Origin: an uncultured Pelagibacteraceae bacterium
GTDB lineage: Bacteria > Pseudomonadota > Alphaproteobacteria > Pelagibacterales > Pelagibacteraceae
Direction of reading: 5' to 3'
DNA length: 55,000 nt
NCBI GenBank assembly: GCA_902543295.1
Contig: CACBXW010000002.1
Span: 1-55,000, forward strand
Below, one piece after another: positions 17,410 to 27,036 of this stretch. The number at the start of each line of letters is the position of its first letter. Position 1 is the first letter of the stretch. The translations under genes and the position numbers were made by a program. The notes under the pieces were generated by a model. The model worked only from the letters and a program-made list of their open reading frames with translations. It searched no databases and had not been told where the DNA came from.

Positions 17410-18568
17410 TATTTTTTTTATAAATTTGTTCATAAAATTCTACTACTTTACGTCCGTAATTATCCCATGAAAATTTATTATAAATTATTTGAATTGAATT
17501 TTTTGACATTTCATCTCTCAAGTTCTGGTCTAAATATAATTTTTTAATTTTTTCTTTTAAAATCAATTTATCTCCTGAGTTAATTACATATCCATTTTTA
17601 CCATGAACTACAATTTCTGATGCGCCAGTATTAAAAGTAGTAATTATTGGCAAACCACAGGCCATGGCTTGTGGGATAACCATACCAAATCCATCCTCTA
17701 TAGAGTTAAGTATAAAAATATCGGATTCATTATAAATTTTATTCAATGAATTCTCATCTAAGGAACCCAAAAATTTTATATTATCTCTTTTTTTTTTATA
17801 AAAGTAATCTTTTAATCCATTTTCTATGTTTCCAGCAAACAAAAGTTCACAATTATTTAAATTCAATTCAATAAAAGCATCCATTAATTGATGAGATCCT
17901 TTTCTTATTGAAACTTCTCCAGATGAAATTATTTGAATTTTTTTATTTTTAGATTGTTTTTTTTCTTCAAAAGAAAATTTATTTAAATCAACTCCTAAAT
18001 GAAAAACATGCACCTTATTTTTATCGATACCCATGTTAACAAAAGTTTTTTTTGCAAAATTACTGGGTACACAAATATAATCTGCTAATTCATATTCTTT
18101 TAACTCTTTTTTTATGATTTGCTCTGAAGGTAAATTTGCCTTTAAATTAAGTTTTTCATATTCTTTCTTGAGAACTCTATGCTGAAATTGGATATGAGAA
18201 GATCCTCTCTCTAAAACTTTAACACAATTAATATTACTTAATTTTTCAAATGATCTTTTAGAAAACCCAGACCAACCAACAAAGATATCAGTTTTTTTAT
18301 TTTTTAAGTAAATAGATGCAAAATAATCAAATAAATCATCATTAAAATAATTTAGTTTACTCCATAAAAATTGGGGACATAGTTTATCTATAAGCTTTTT
18401 GATTATTTCTTTTAATATAATTGTTTTTATTCTTTTAGGATCTATAAAGCTATCGATTTTTGAATATGGATATGAAGTAATTATTTCATCTAAATAATTT
18501 TTTGTTTGCAATGATTTTGCTAGTTGAAAAGCATGAAATTTTCCTCCCACCACGATTGTAACTTTCAT
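17396..18568 (-). CDS. Glycosyltransferase family 4
   Basis: A 390-residue GT-B enzyme. N-terminal VTIVVGGKFHAFQLAKSL contains the nucleotide-loop Gly-Gly and a His. The middle has CVPSNFAKKTFVNMG and VFHLGVDLNKF, and the C-domain has ISSGEVSIRKG and SIEDGFGMVIPQAMACGLPII. In the last motif the two Glu of E-x7-E appear as Asp and Gln, a variant common in this GT4 branch (DGFGMVxPQAMA). It is a cytoplasmic retaining transferase. It starts 7 bases after the GT9 gene's stop and overlaps the following SDR by 14 bases. Sugar unknown. Confidence 0.88.
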   Translation of the reverse strand: MKVTIVVGGKFHAFQLAKSLQTKNYLDEIITSYPYSKIDSFIDPKRIKTIILKEIIKKLIDKLCPQFLWSKLNYFNDDLFDYFASIYLKNKKTDIFVGWSGFSKRSFEKLSNINCVKVLERGSSHIQFQHRVLKKEYEKLNLKANLPSEQIIKKELKEYELADYICVPSNFAKKTFVNMGIDKNKVHVFHLGVDLNKFSFEEKKQSKNKKIQIISSGEVSIRKGSHQLMDAFIELNLNNCELLFAGNIENGLKDYFYKKKRDNIKFLGSLDENSLNKIYNESDIFILNSIEDGFGMVIPQAMACGLPIITTFNTGASEIVVHGKNGYVINSGDKLILKEKIKKLYLDQNLRDEMSKNSIQIIYNKFSWDNYGRKVVEFYEQIYKKNNDKA

Positions 18569-18575
18569 AATTATA

Positions 18576-19565
18576 TCAAAAGCTTCCCTTTTTACTTAGT
18601 AAATGTTTTATCTTTCGATAAACTTCAGTTGGCTTAATTGTGTTTATGTCCGTATTTAGACGAATTATCTTAGCGTTAGAATTTATTGGAAACCACTTAT
18701 TATAATAGTCGTGATTATTAAATATACATACACATTTTTTTTTAAATACTGTTGCAAGATGCATACTTCCATTATCTTGGCAAACATGAAGTGATGAATA
18801 TTTTAAAATATTAATAAAGTCAGTCATGTTTGTTTTTCCGCACATATTAATTATTTTTTTTTTATACTTTTTTTTTAAATATAGAGCCAAATTATTGTCA
18901 TTTTTAGTTCCTGTGATAACTATATTGTAATTTTTAAATTTCATTAAAAAAATCATCGTTAATTCATGCCAGTTTTCTGTTTTCCATTTTTTTGGGCTTA
19001 ACTTATTTATATCGTTAGGTAACCTCCCAGCTGCAAAACCACCGGGGCCGTAGGTAATATATTTTTTATTGATTAATTTTTTATTTTTTTTTGTATTAAT
19101 TACTGATAATTTTTTTATATCTTTTTTTAAAATTAATTTATTCACTCTTTTACAAATTTGTATTGTTTCTGAATTTTTAAAATAATTTTTTCTATAAAAA
19201 AAAGAGGAGAATCCTTTGGTTTGATTAATTCCACAAAACTTAAAAAATATATAATGTTTTAAAAAGTTAAGGAGAGAACTGTGCTCTTGTAAATAATAAA
19301 GTTTATTAAAATTTTGTTTTTTTACTCGTTTAATTAATTTTAGTATCTCATGAACGCTAGAGTAATTTTTTTTTTTGAAAATAAAAAATTTATCAACTAG
19401 TTTTGTTTCTTCGATCTTTAATGGCAAATCAAAATTGTTTCTATTTTGTATTGTCATATAAACAATTTTGTAGTTTGGGTGATAAGCTTTTATTAATTTC
19501 AATGCAGGTATACTTATTAGGTAATCACCTAAATTTGAATTTCTAAAAATTAATATTTTTTTCAT
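18576..19565 (-). CDS. Glycosyltransferase family 9 (heptosyltransferase-like)
   Basis: A 329-residue GT9 protein. The N-terminal FRNSNLGDYLISIPAL (7-22) is the GxxGDxxxxxPxL block of ADP-heptose:LPS heptosyltransferases. In the C-domain, TGTKND and QDNGSMHLATVFKKKCV match the donor-binding D(N/S)GxxHLA region. Such enzymes add heptose to an inner-core or surface glycan, and this window also encodes a candidate heptose-nucleotide pathway (29235-35051). GT9 proteins can use other donors, so the sugar is inferred. It overlaps the polymerase-like gene by 4 bases (ATGA). Confidence 0.85.
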   Translation of the reverse strand: MKKILIFRNSNLGDYLISIPALKLIKAYHPNYKIVYMTIQNRNNFDLPLKIEETKLVDKFFIFKKKNYSSVHEILKLIKRVKKQNFNKLYYLQEHSSLLNFLKHYIFFKFCGINQTKGFSSFFYRKNYFKNSETIQICKRVNKLILKKDIKKLSVINTKKNKKLINKKYITYGPGGFAAGRLPNDINKLSPKKWKTENWHELTMIFLMKFKNYNIVITGTKNDNNLALYLKKKYKKKIINMCGKTNMTDFINILKYSSLHVCQDNGSMHLATVFKKKCVCIFNNHDYYNKWFPINSNAKIIRLNTDINTIKPTEVYRKIKHLLSKKGSF

Positions 19566-20992
19566 TTATTAAGTATTTTGAGAGAATATTTTATTGTTGA
19601 TATAAAAAGTATCAAAAATAAGAATACCTGTATATTTAAACCGATTAGAATTGATAAGTTTACCTCTAGAAAAAAAATTGGATAAAAAGATATTAATGTA
19701 ACAACAAATAGAATATTATTTTTGTTAAAATTTAACAAACTGTAGAGTAGTCCAAAAAAAATGCCAATTAAAAACATTCCAATTGCTACGCCAGGAATAG
19801 CAAAATTGGCGTAGAATTCACTAATAATAGGCATGTTCCAAGAAGTATTGAAATCCTGCTCATTTAATATTTTATAAGCTCTACCAAACTTATTACCATG
19901 AACCTCTTGAGGTTTATTAGGCCATAATATTCTTGGTATAGGCTTTGTAAGTAAGTTTTTATATGATTTGCCAAAAAAATATGGAACTTCATTTGGAGTT
20001 TTTGTTCTAACTATAATAAGAGACTCGTAACTATGGGATAATCTATCAAATGTTTTAAAATATATTTTAAATATTTTTTCTTTTAAGTCATAGTTACTGA
20101 AGTTATTTTTGTATGAGTTCACATATGAATTAACAAATAATTTATATTTATTTATGCCATGATTTGTTTGAACAATTGAATTCTTATCTTTTAGTGAGAA
20201 TTCCTTTACGTTTTTAACTAAAGAGGCTCTATAACTTTCTTTAAAGTAAGACAATGTTGTAAATATAATTAATAATATAAAAATCAAAAATAAGTGAAAT
20301 TTTTTTTTATATAAAAAATTTAGTAAATAAATAAATAAAACTATAAACGCTGGAGCAAAAATTAAACCTGTAAGCATTTCATTAAGTAACGGAACTGAGA
20401 CAACTAAAATAAAAATTAAGTAATTTAAATATTTTTTACTTTGCAAAATATGAAGATAAAAACAACTTATAAATAAATACATTAATGGTAATTTTACTGG
20501 CTTTAATTTATTTAGAAAAATAATTTGATCTGAAAAATATTGTAAAAACAAATAACAAACAAAAGATATAATTCCAATAATTAATATCGATGAATTTTTT
20601 TTTTCAATTTCAAAAAAATTAAACTTGTAACTTTTTTGTTTAATTGTTCTTATTATAAGATAGTAACCTAAATTAAATAATAATAATGATAAAAAAAATA
20701 TAGTCATAGTATCTAGTAAATCTATGCCAGACAAACTTAATAGAGAGTAACTTTCTCCTAATAAGGAACTTAAAGTATAATGGTCAGATCTATAAAAAAC
20801 CAAATATTCTAATCTGTCAGCTATTAAAGGAATTGTGTAACAAAAAAGAAAGAAAAAATGAGTTAATTCAAAAAAGGGTATAAAATTGGATTTGTTATGA
20901 TTTAAATAAAAAATATATAATGGAGTAATATTTAAAACTAAAATTAACAAAAAAACCAAATTTAAAAATAATTCCATATATGTAAATTCCAT
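19562..20992 (-). CDS. O-antigen polymerase-like membrane protein (Wzy-like)
   Basis: A 476-residue protein with about 12 hydrophobic segments and a large loop (about 230-365). The loop contains PRILWPNKPQEVHGNKFGRA, then DFNTSWNMP and SEFYANFAIPGVAIGM. The RxxWPxKP...G..FGR....TS......EFY.NFG..G order is typical of bacterial oligosaccharide repeat-unit polymerases, which join flipped repeat units in the periplasm. Two ATG starts are possible (20992 or 20977); neither has a clear ribosome binding site. Its presence with a ligase-type protein at 9778-11031 suggests a polymerised O-antigen or capsule. Low sequence conservation in this family limits certainty. Confidence 0.78.
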   Translation of the reverse strand: MEFTYMELFLNLVFLLILVLNITPLYIFYLNHNKSNFIPFFELTHFFFLFCYTIPLIADRLEYLVFYRSDHYTLSSLLGESYSLLSLSGIDLLDTMTIFFLSLLLFNLGYYLIIRTIKQKSYKFNFFEIEKKNSSILIIGIISFVCYLFLQYFSDQIIFLNKLKPVKLPLMYLFISCFYLHILQSKKYLNYLIFILVVSVPLLNEMLTGLIFAPAFIVLFIYLLNFLYKKKFHLFLIFILLIIFTTLSYFKESYRASLVKNVKEFSLKDKNSIVQTNHGINKYKLFVNSYVNSYKNNFSNYDLKEKIFKIYFKTFDRLSHSYESLIIVRTKTPNEVPYFFGKSYKNLLTKPIPRILWPNKPQEVHGNKFGRAYKILNEQDFNTSWNMPIISEFYANFAIPGVAIGMFLIGIFFGLLYSLLNFNKNNILFVVTLISFYPIFFLEVNLSILIGLNIQVFLFLILFISTIKYSLKILNK

Positions 20993-21012
20993 TAGAGAAA
21001 TTAAATTAAAAA

Positions 21013-22044
21013 TTATAATGCAAATCTTTTATATTTAATCTTCTTTATCAAACTTATAATGTATTTTGCTCTATTAAAGTATGTATGTTTTTTAGCCTTT
21101 AAATATCCTTGAGTTCTAATTTTATTAGCCACTTTTGGATTTTTCATAATAAAATCAATTTTTTTGTTTAATTCTTTTATGTTTGAATACATAAAAGACT
21201 CTTTATTTTCTTTGAAAAATAAATCCTGCTCATAAGATCTGGTTGTTAATAAAAGTCCTTTATTACCTGTAATTTCAAATGTTTTCATGTTGTGCGAAGT
21301 CAAATTTTGCTCTCTTAATATGTTCAGTGAAATTTTAGAGGAAATGATTAACTTTAGTAATTTTCTTCCATGCACATGTTTATGAAATGTTTTATTTTTA
21401 TTATAAATAAATAATTTATTCCAGTTTCCTCCACAAACATATTTATCGTATTTAATGGAATTTAATATTTTGTATCGATGCTTGTCGTATGTGCCTATAA
21501 ATAAAATTTTATCGAATGTATTTTTGTGTTTAAAAGTAAAATTAAAGTTGTGTAAATTATCATAAGCAAATGGTAAGTAAATTATTTTTACGTTTTTAAA
21601 CTTTTTTTCTAATTTTTTTTTTAATTTAATTGACCAAATACAAAAAACATCAAACTGATTAATTGTTTTAAAAAAATCAATATTAGATATATTTTTATTT
21701 TTAAGTCTGAAGGGATCATCTGGGAAAATATTAATAATTAATGCATTTTTATATTTGGTTTTTAAATTTCGTAATAATTTTTTATTTAAATATAGACCTT
21801 TAAAAATAATAATTAAGTCAAAATCTTTTTTTGAATTATTAATAAAGTTATATATTTTACTTCTTAAAAATACATAATTTATATTTGGATAAATATTTAA
21901 AAGCTTTGCATAAATTCTATTCTTTATTGTATTTTCAATTTTAAAGAAAGTAGTTTTTATATTTAGTTTTTTAAAAGCTTTATAATAAAAATTTTCTAAA
22001 GAATTTTTTTCCCTATTGCCAATAATTAAAATATTTTTTATCAC
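21013..22044 (-). CDS. GT-B glycosyltransferase, CgeB/YkvP-like
   Basis: A 343-residue protein with N-terminal ILIIGNREKNSLENFYYKAF, the mid-segment INIFPDDPFR, DVFCIWSIKLKKKL, FIGTYDKHRY and the C-terminal region SLNILREQ...SHNMKTFEITGNKGLLLT. This layout (PDDP, FVG-x-RY/HRY, N-R-x-FEIPGCGGLLLT) matches the CgeB-like 'glycosyl transferases group 1' proteins in polysaccharide loci and glycan-decorating clusters. Start codon GTG at 22044, 7 bases after the ABC transporter gene's stop. It probably transfers a sugar in the cytoplasm. The donor is unknown, and the family is poorly characterised biochemically. Confidence 0.78.
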   Translation of the reverse strand: MIKNILIIGNREKNSLENFYYKAFKKLNIKTTFFKIENTIKNRIYAKLLNIYPNINYVFLRSKIYNFINNSKKDFDLIIIFKGLYLNKKLLRNLKTKYKNALIINIFPDDPFRLKNKNISNIDFFKTINQFDVFCIWSIKLKKKLEKKFKNVKIIYLPFAYDNLHNFNFTFKHKNTFDKILFIGTYDKHRYKILNSIKYDKYVCGGNWNKLFIYNKNKTFHKHVHGRKLLKLIISSKISLNILREQNLTSHNMKTFEITGNKGLLLTTRSYEQDLFFKENKESFMYSNIKELNKKIDFIMKNPKVANKIRTQGYLKAKKHTYFNRAKYIISLIKKIKYKRFAL

Positions 22045-22051
22045 AATAAAT

Positions 22052-23788
22052 TTAACTTTTATTTTTTTTTAATAAGTTTAAATCTATAATTTGACTAAAT
22101 TTTGCTAAGTTGTTTATTCTGTGAGTGATTGAAATAATAGAAATGTTATTATAATTTTTGAAAATATTTTTGTAAATATTTTCTTCAGTAGTATGATCCA
22201 AAGCATTTGTGGCTTCATCAAAAATATATAAATTTTTATTTTTGTACAAAGCTCTTGCAATTCCAATTCTTTGTTTTTGGCCACCTGAAATATTAATTCC
22301 ATTTTCTCCGACTATGGTTTGAATTCCATCTGGTAAATTATCTACAAAATCTTTTAGCTCAGCGTTTTCAATAGCTTTCATTATATTTGGGTTATCTACA
22401 CCCTGTTCTGTTTGATCAAATGTTATGTTGTTTTTAATTGAATCATTTAGTAGAAAAATATCTTGTGGGACGTGGGATATTTGGTTTTGCCATTCTGAAA
22501 TTATTTTTGGATCTAGCTCAATTTTGTCTAAAAGAATTTTACCCTTTGTAGGTTTAAGAAGTCCCATTATCAAATCTACAAATGTTGACTTTCCAACTCC
22601 CGTTTTTCCGATTATTCCAACGTTATTTTTTAAATCGATTTTGAAATTAATATCATTCAATACTGGGATCCTAGAATTTTGATAACTAAATGATACATTA
22701 TTAAATTCTATAATTTGAAATTTTTTATCTATTTTTGTTGTTGTTTCGTAATTTTGATTTGTTTCTTTAAGATATAAGTAAGACTTTATATCGTTAAGTA
22801 TATCTAAATTTCCAACAATTAATGCCCATGATTGATAAATATTATGAAACATAGGCAGAAGTCGATTAGCAGCATATGCAAAAACACCCAATGAGATAAT
22901 AAGGTTCGAGTTGTTACTTTCGTTACCTTGAAAATAAAAGTTACAAAGCATTAGTAGCATTATAATTCCCAAACCTTCTATTAAAATTTTTGGAAATGCT
23001 GCTATTGTTGATATATTAGCTTCTGCAATTCTATAATTACTCTCTGCATTTTTATAATATGAATTATAAATTTTATACAATCTGTCTAATATAATATCTC
23101 GTATACTTCCAATTGATTCCTGTAAAAATTTAATTCTATATTCAGAGTATTTTGCAACATTTAAACTGTTTTTTTTAAGATAAAATTTAGAAGTATTAGC
23201 AATTATTAAATATAAAGATCCAAACAATGATATTACAACTAAAGTTAAAACAGGATTAAATACTAAAAGCGCTATTAAGATCCCTAATGAAATAATTGCA
23301 CCTGAAATAAAGTTAAATATTGAAAATATAATTCCACTAGCTTTAGCCATTTTTTCGGTAACATTTGAAATTAATATATTTGAACTTTGATTAATGATTT
23401 CTTCGTAGGGTTGTATAATAGTATTGTTAAATATTTTGGATCCCAAATCTGATGATATAACGGCAGTAAGTCTTATACTTATTCTAAACACAATTAGTCT
23501 AAATATTGTTGATAAAAAAATAATTAAAATAAAAATATAAATAATTGTTGTTTTGAATGACTCACCACTTTCAAAATATCCAAAAACATAATTTAAGAAG
23601 TAATTATTGTTCTCTTGAATATTAAAGTTTAGAAATGAGCTTATTAATGGGATTATGCTACCTATACTTAAAAATTCTAAAATAGAGGCTAAAGTCATCA
23701 AAACAATAAGTAAAAAAATTTTTTTTCTTACGTCTCTATTAATTGATAAAAAAAGTAATTTTATAATTTCTAATAAATTTGTTAACAT
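22052..23788 (-). CDS. ABC transporter, fused membrane and ATPase domains (PglK/MsbA-like flippase)
   Basis: A 578-residue half-transporter. Six membrane helices span about residues 20-330. The ATPase domain has Walker A GKTGVGKST (394-402), Q-loop PQD (about 441-443), signature SGGQKQR (501-507), Walker B NLYIFDEA (519-526) and H-loop His 556. The protein resembles PglK, which flips lipid-linked oligosaccharide, and MsbA, more than peptide exporters. It is the only flippase candidate in the window; no Wzx was seen, so it likely moves the polyprenyl-linked glycan to the periplasm. All catalytic motifs are intact. It starts 7 bases after the FkbM gene. Confidence 0.9.
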   Translation of the reverse strand: MLTNLLEIIKLLFLSINRDVRKKIFLLIVLMTLASILEFLSIGSIIPLISSFLNFNIQENNNYFLNYVFGYFESGESFKTTIIYIFILIIFLSTIFRLIVFRISIRLTAVISSDLGSKIFNNTIIQPYEEIINQSSNILISNVTEKMAKASGIIFSIFNFISGAIISLGILIALLVFNPVLTLVVISLFGSLYLIIANTSKFYLKKNSLNVAKYSEYRIKFLQESIGSIRDIILDRLYKIYNSYYKNAESNYRIAEANISTIAAFPKILIEGLGIIMLLMLCNFYFQGNESNNSNLIISLGVFAYAANRLLPMFHNIYQSWALIVGNLDILNDIKSYLYLKETNQNYETTTKIDKKFQIIEFNNVSFSYQNSRIPVLNDINFKIDLKNNVGIIGKTGVGKSTFVDLIMGLLKPTKGKILLDKIELDPKIISEWQNQISHVPQDIFLLNDSIKNNITFDQTEQGVDNPNIMKAIENAELKDFVDNLPDGIQTIVGENGINISGGQKQRIGIARALYKNKNLYIFDEATNALDHTTEENIYKNIFKNYNNISIISITHRINNLAKFSQIIDLNLLKKNKS

Positions 23789-23795
23789 GTTTTAT

Positions 23796-24608
23796 TTAAG
23801 TGTAATCATTATTTATAACAATAAGATTTTCACCTTTGATAATTACATCTTTATTCAATCTACTTATTGCATTAAAAAAATTTTTAGAGCAATTTTCTCC
23901 TGGTAACATCCAATCATGGATCTCAATTATAATTATTTTAAACTCATTAACCCAATCTAGATTTTCAGCAAATACATCCTTTTCAAAACCTTCTATGTCA
24001 AATTTAATTAAGAATGGTTTAAATTTATTTCCCTGATTTGCAAGAATTTGATTTATTGTTACTGATTTTTTATCGCCATTAGTCTTCTCTTTTACCATAA
24101 AAGCTCTATCATCATTTTTATCTTCTATTTCAAAACTAATAATTTTTGATGAAATAGCTGAATTAATATTTTTATACGTATCTGAATTACAGTTGTGTTC
24201 AAGAATTGAAAAATTTTTTTCTTCAGGTTCAATATTAATAATTTTAGAATTTTTTATCATTTTATTAAAATAAATACTGCTACATCCAATATTTGCACCA
24301 CAATCAATTATCAACGGAATATGATTATTATTTTTAATTTCTAAAAGCTTTAAATTAATTTTATTTGAAACACTTAATCTATTAATATTATAAAAATCTT
24401 GACCAAATATTTCATATAAAGTTAAGGTATCATATTTATTTCTAATTTTTATAGACAAAAATTTTTTATTATATTTATCGAAAATTATAATTTTTTTGAA
24501 TAGAATACCAAGTAAACCAGGCATTAAAATAATAAATTGTCTATTTTTAAATATATTAAAAAAAAAATAAAATATGTATTTAAAAAGATTATTAATAAAA
24601 AAAGTCAT
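23796..24608 (-). CDS. FkbM-family methyltransferase
   Basis: A 270-residue protein with the SAM motif IDCGANIGCSS (101-111), acidic loop IEPEEKNFSILE (126-137) and the family hallmark KFDIEGFEKDVF (202-213). FkbM proteins O-methylate hydroxyls of sugars or polyketides. Two N-terminal hydrophobic segments (about residues 8-45) suggest membrane association, fitting a lipid-linked substrate. It lies between the ABC flippase and a glycosyltransferase, so it probably methylates the glycan before export. Target position unknown. Confidence 0.88.
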   Translation of the reverse strand: MTFFINNLFKYIFYFFFNIFKNRQFIILMPGLLGILFKKIIIFDKYNKKFLSIKIRNKYDTLTLYEIFGQDFYNINRLSVSNKINLKLLEIKNNNHIPLIIDCGANIGCSSIYFNKMIKNSKIINIEPEEKNFSILEHNCNSDTYKNINSAISSKIISFEIEDKNDDRAFMVKEKTNGDKKSVTINQILANQGNKFKPFLIKFDIEGFEKDVFAENLDWVNEFKIIIIEIHDWMLPGENCSKNFFNAISRLNKDVIIKGENLIVINNDYT

Positions 24609-24613
24609 TTAAA

Positions 24614-25561
24614 TTAAATTAGTTTAGATATTTTTTTATAAAAAGATATAGGATCTACAAATAAATATTTCATTAAATAAAATATTCTATTCGGCCATAA
24701 ATAATTCTTTCCTCTGTAATGATTTTTAAAAACAAACTCGTCAGCATTTTTATTAATTTTAGTAATTTTTGGCAAAATATAAGGTTTTTTTAGAATTGAT
24801 ACCTTGTAGTAGAAATTATGAAAGTTACTATCAGTGTGCGTTGCTCCTTTTTTAAAACCAATATTCAAAACAAGATTTTTTTTTGGAGTTATAATCATTT
24901 GTTGATTTTTCCAAATACATAACATCCATGGGTAAGCCCAACTATCTAAAGAGTTATTTGCTACTCCATTAAAGATTTTCTCCCAATATTTTTTCTCAAC
25001 TTCATCATCAAAAAAATTTTCCCATTTTTTAGATGACTTAAATTTCATCCAAAATTTTATATTTTTATCATATTCTTTCCACGTACGCCTCCAAGTTGCC
25101 CAACCCCAACAATGTGCATACTTTGAATAATAAAATGATTCTTTTAAGAAAATTTTGTTTTTTAAAAAGTTGTTACCAGTTATACCAGCAACTTTTTTGT
25201 CATTTTTATACTTATTGAGTGACCATTCACAAAATGTAAAAAAATCGTTTGTTGGAATGCAATCATCTTCTATAATGATTCCTGCTTTTACTTTTGAAAA
25301 AAACCAATTTAATCCTTTAGATACGCCTATTTTACAACCATTATTTTTGTTTAAATAATTTTTATGTAAATTACATTTCCATTTTATATTATTTATTATT
25401 TCTTTAACTTTATTACACTTATAAATATCATTTTTATCTTTTTTTGATCCATCGAAAGATACATAAATATTTTGAGCATTTATGTTTTCTAAAATTTTTA
25501 GTAACTTTTTTAAATGCTCCGATCGATTATAAACTAATATTAATATTGGTGTTTTAAACAT
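24614..25561 (-). CDS. GT-A glycosyltransferase (HlpA-like/GNT-I-like)
   Basis: A 315-residue protein with VYNRSEHLKK (10-19), VSFDGSKKD (34-42), IIEDDCIPTNDFF (96-108, the DxD-like metal site) and the distinctive CWGWATWRRTW (151-161). The order resembles the bacterial 'nucleotide-diphospho-sugar transferase' proteins near polysaccharide genes, sometimes named hemolytic protein HlpA-like, which share the GNT-I fold. It overlaps the GMC oxidoreductase gene by 8 bases. Likely role: cytoplasmic addition of a sugar. The fold assignment is fairly strong, the substrate open. Confidence 0.82.
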   Translation of the reverse strand: MFKTPILILVYNRSEHLKKLLKILENINAQNIYVSFDGSKKDKNDIYKCNKVKEIINNIKWKCNLHKNYLNKNNGCKIGVSKGLNWFFSKVKAGIIIEDDCIPTNDFFTFCEWSLNKYKNDKKVAGITGNNFLKNKIFLKESFYYSKYAHCWGWATWRRTWKEYDKNIKFWMKFKSSKKWENFFDDEVEKKYWEKIFNGVANNSLDSWAYPWMLCIWKNQQMIITPKKNLVLNIGFKKGATHTDSNFHNFYYKVSILKKPYILPKITKINKNADEFVFKNHYRGKNYLWPNRIFYLMKYLFVDPISFYKKISKLI

Positions 25562-27026
25562 TTTTTTTTAAGTAATCAGTCAACTTTAATGCCATGGCTA
25601 ATGAAGTAAATGTAATATTAGCATAGCTAGATTTTTTAAGTAAACAACTTCCGGTAACATATAAATTTTTAGTTCCCCAAACACAATAATTTTTATCAAC
25701 TACACCTGTCTTTCTATTTTTCGATATAATCATGCCTCCAGATGGGTGATTTGTATCTCTAACTATTTTTTTAAATTTTATTTGGTTAATATTACTAAAA
25801 TTATTTAAATTTAATTTTGCAATGTCTTCCTTTTCTAAAAATGCCTTAGTCTTAAGGGCAAATAACTTTATGAAATCTAACTCAACACCGTTAATTTTCC
25901 AATCAATTATGAACTTTTTACTTAATTTGTTTAATTTCACATAACTTTCTTTTTCTGCTAATTGTTCTGACTGCACATAAAAGTATATGCCTTTATCATA
26001 AAATGGTTTGATTTTTTTTTTTAATAAAAATAACCATAACAGTTCAAAAAATTTATTATTCAATTTTATACTTTGTATAATTAGCTTTAATAGATGCGAT
26101 AATTTCATCTCATTCAACAAATCAATATAACCTTTTTTTATTTTCTTAATTTCTTTTTCATATTTAGAATAAAATTTAAATTCTCCACTTGCAGAAAGCG
26201 AATATTTTGAATTAGAAAATTTAAAAAGTAGCTTCGGTTGATATTTTGAATTTTTGTATATTCCGTTATAAAAATAATTGCTAAATTTTCTCTCATTTAT
26301 TGGTTGGATATTACCAACATGGATTCCAAGGTGATCATGAAAATATGAGCCTATACTGTTCAATTTTATTTTATTTTTGTTATTTTGAAAAAATTTAATT
26401 GTTTCAACTGTTCCACTAGCAAAAATATATTTTTTGGCTTTTAACAAATATTTTTTTTTATTAGAAAGACACTGGATACCAGTAACCCTTCGATTTTTTA
26501 TGAATAATTTTTCAGCTTTAGCATTTATAATAAAGTCATTAGGATTTTTATCTAAACAAGGTTTATAAAATTTTGAAAAATTAGGCTCTTTTAACCAACT
26601 TGTGTGAAAGTATTTAATTCCGTACTTATTTGGTATTTTAAGATTATGATCTTTTACAAAATTATTCAGATCACTTTTTCTTATATTCAATAGTTTATAA
26701 AGCCTTCTATAAATTTTCTTTGTCTCATTTTTTTTGAACCCTAAATCTAGCTCATATTTTTTTATTTCAGCATTTGTAAATTCTGCAAGCTGACCACCCC
26801 AAAGTGAGCTGTTTCCCCCTATACCAAATGCTCTCTTTTTGAATGTTCCTTTGTGGTATACTCCTTTATTAATTAAATTATTTTTTTTAGCAATTTTGGG
26901 TTTTAAACCACCTCTATCGATAACTTTAATATTTCTAAATTTTTTTTTAAGTTGAGAGTAAATAAATAATCCTAGTGTACCACCCCCAATAATTAATATA
27001 TCTGTTTCAATAATATTATTTTTCAT
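25554..27026 (-). CDS. GMC-type FAD-dependent oxidoreductase
   Basis: A 490-residue flavoprotein. The FAD-binding GGGTLG is at 14-19, GIGGNSSLWGGQ at 68-79 (the GMC signature-like glycine loop), FASGTVET in the middle and a C-terminal catalytic region with NHPSGGM (the active-site His) followed by NLYVTGSCLLKKSSYANITFTSLAMA, the FAD-closing block. GMC enzymes oxidise alcohols or sugars, for example glucose to lactone or a hydroxyl to a keto group. Here it lies 10 bases after a DegT-family gene and overlaps a glycosyltransferase, so oxidation of a glycan sugar before or with amination is a reasonable inference. Electron acceptor unknown. Confidence 0.87.
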   Translation of the reverse strand: MKNNIIETDILIIGGGTLGLFIYSQLKKKFRNIKVIDRGGLKPKIAKKNNLINKGVYHKGTFKKRAFGIGGNSSLWGGQLAEFTNAEIKKYELDLGFKKNETKKIYRRLYKLLNIRKSDLNNFVKDHNLKIPNKYGIKYFHTSWLKEPNFSKFYKPCLDKNPNDFIINAKAEKLFIKNRRVTGIQCLSNKKKYLLKAKKYIFASGTVETIKFFQNNKNKIKLNSIGSYFHDHLGIHVGNIQPINERKFSNYFYNGIYKNSKYQPKLLFKFSNSKYSLSASGEFKFYSKYEKEIKKIKKGYIDLLNEMKLSHLLKLIIQSIKLNNKFFELLWLFLLKKKIKPFYDKGIYFYVQSEQLAEKESYVKLNKLSKKFIIDWKINGVELDFIKLFALKTKAFLEKEDIAKLNLNNFSNINQIKFKKIVRDTNHPSGGMIISKNRKTGVVDKNYCVWGTKNLYVTGSCLLKKSSYANITFTSLAMALKLTDYLKKNV

Positions 27027-27036
27027 TTTACTCTAG

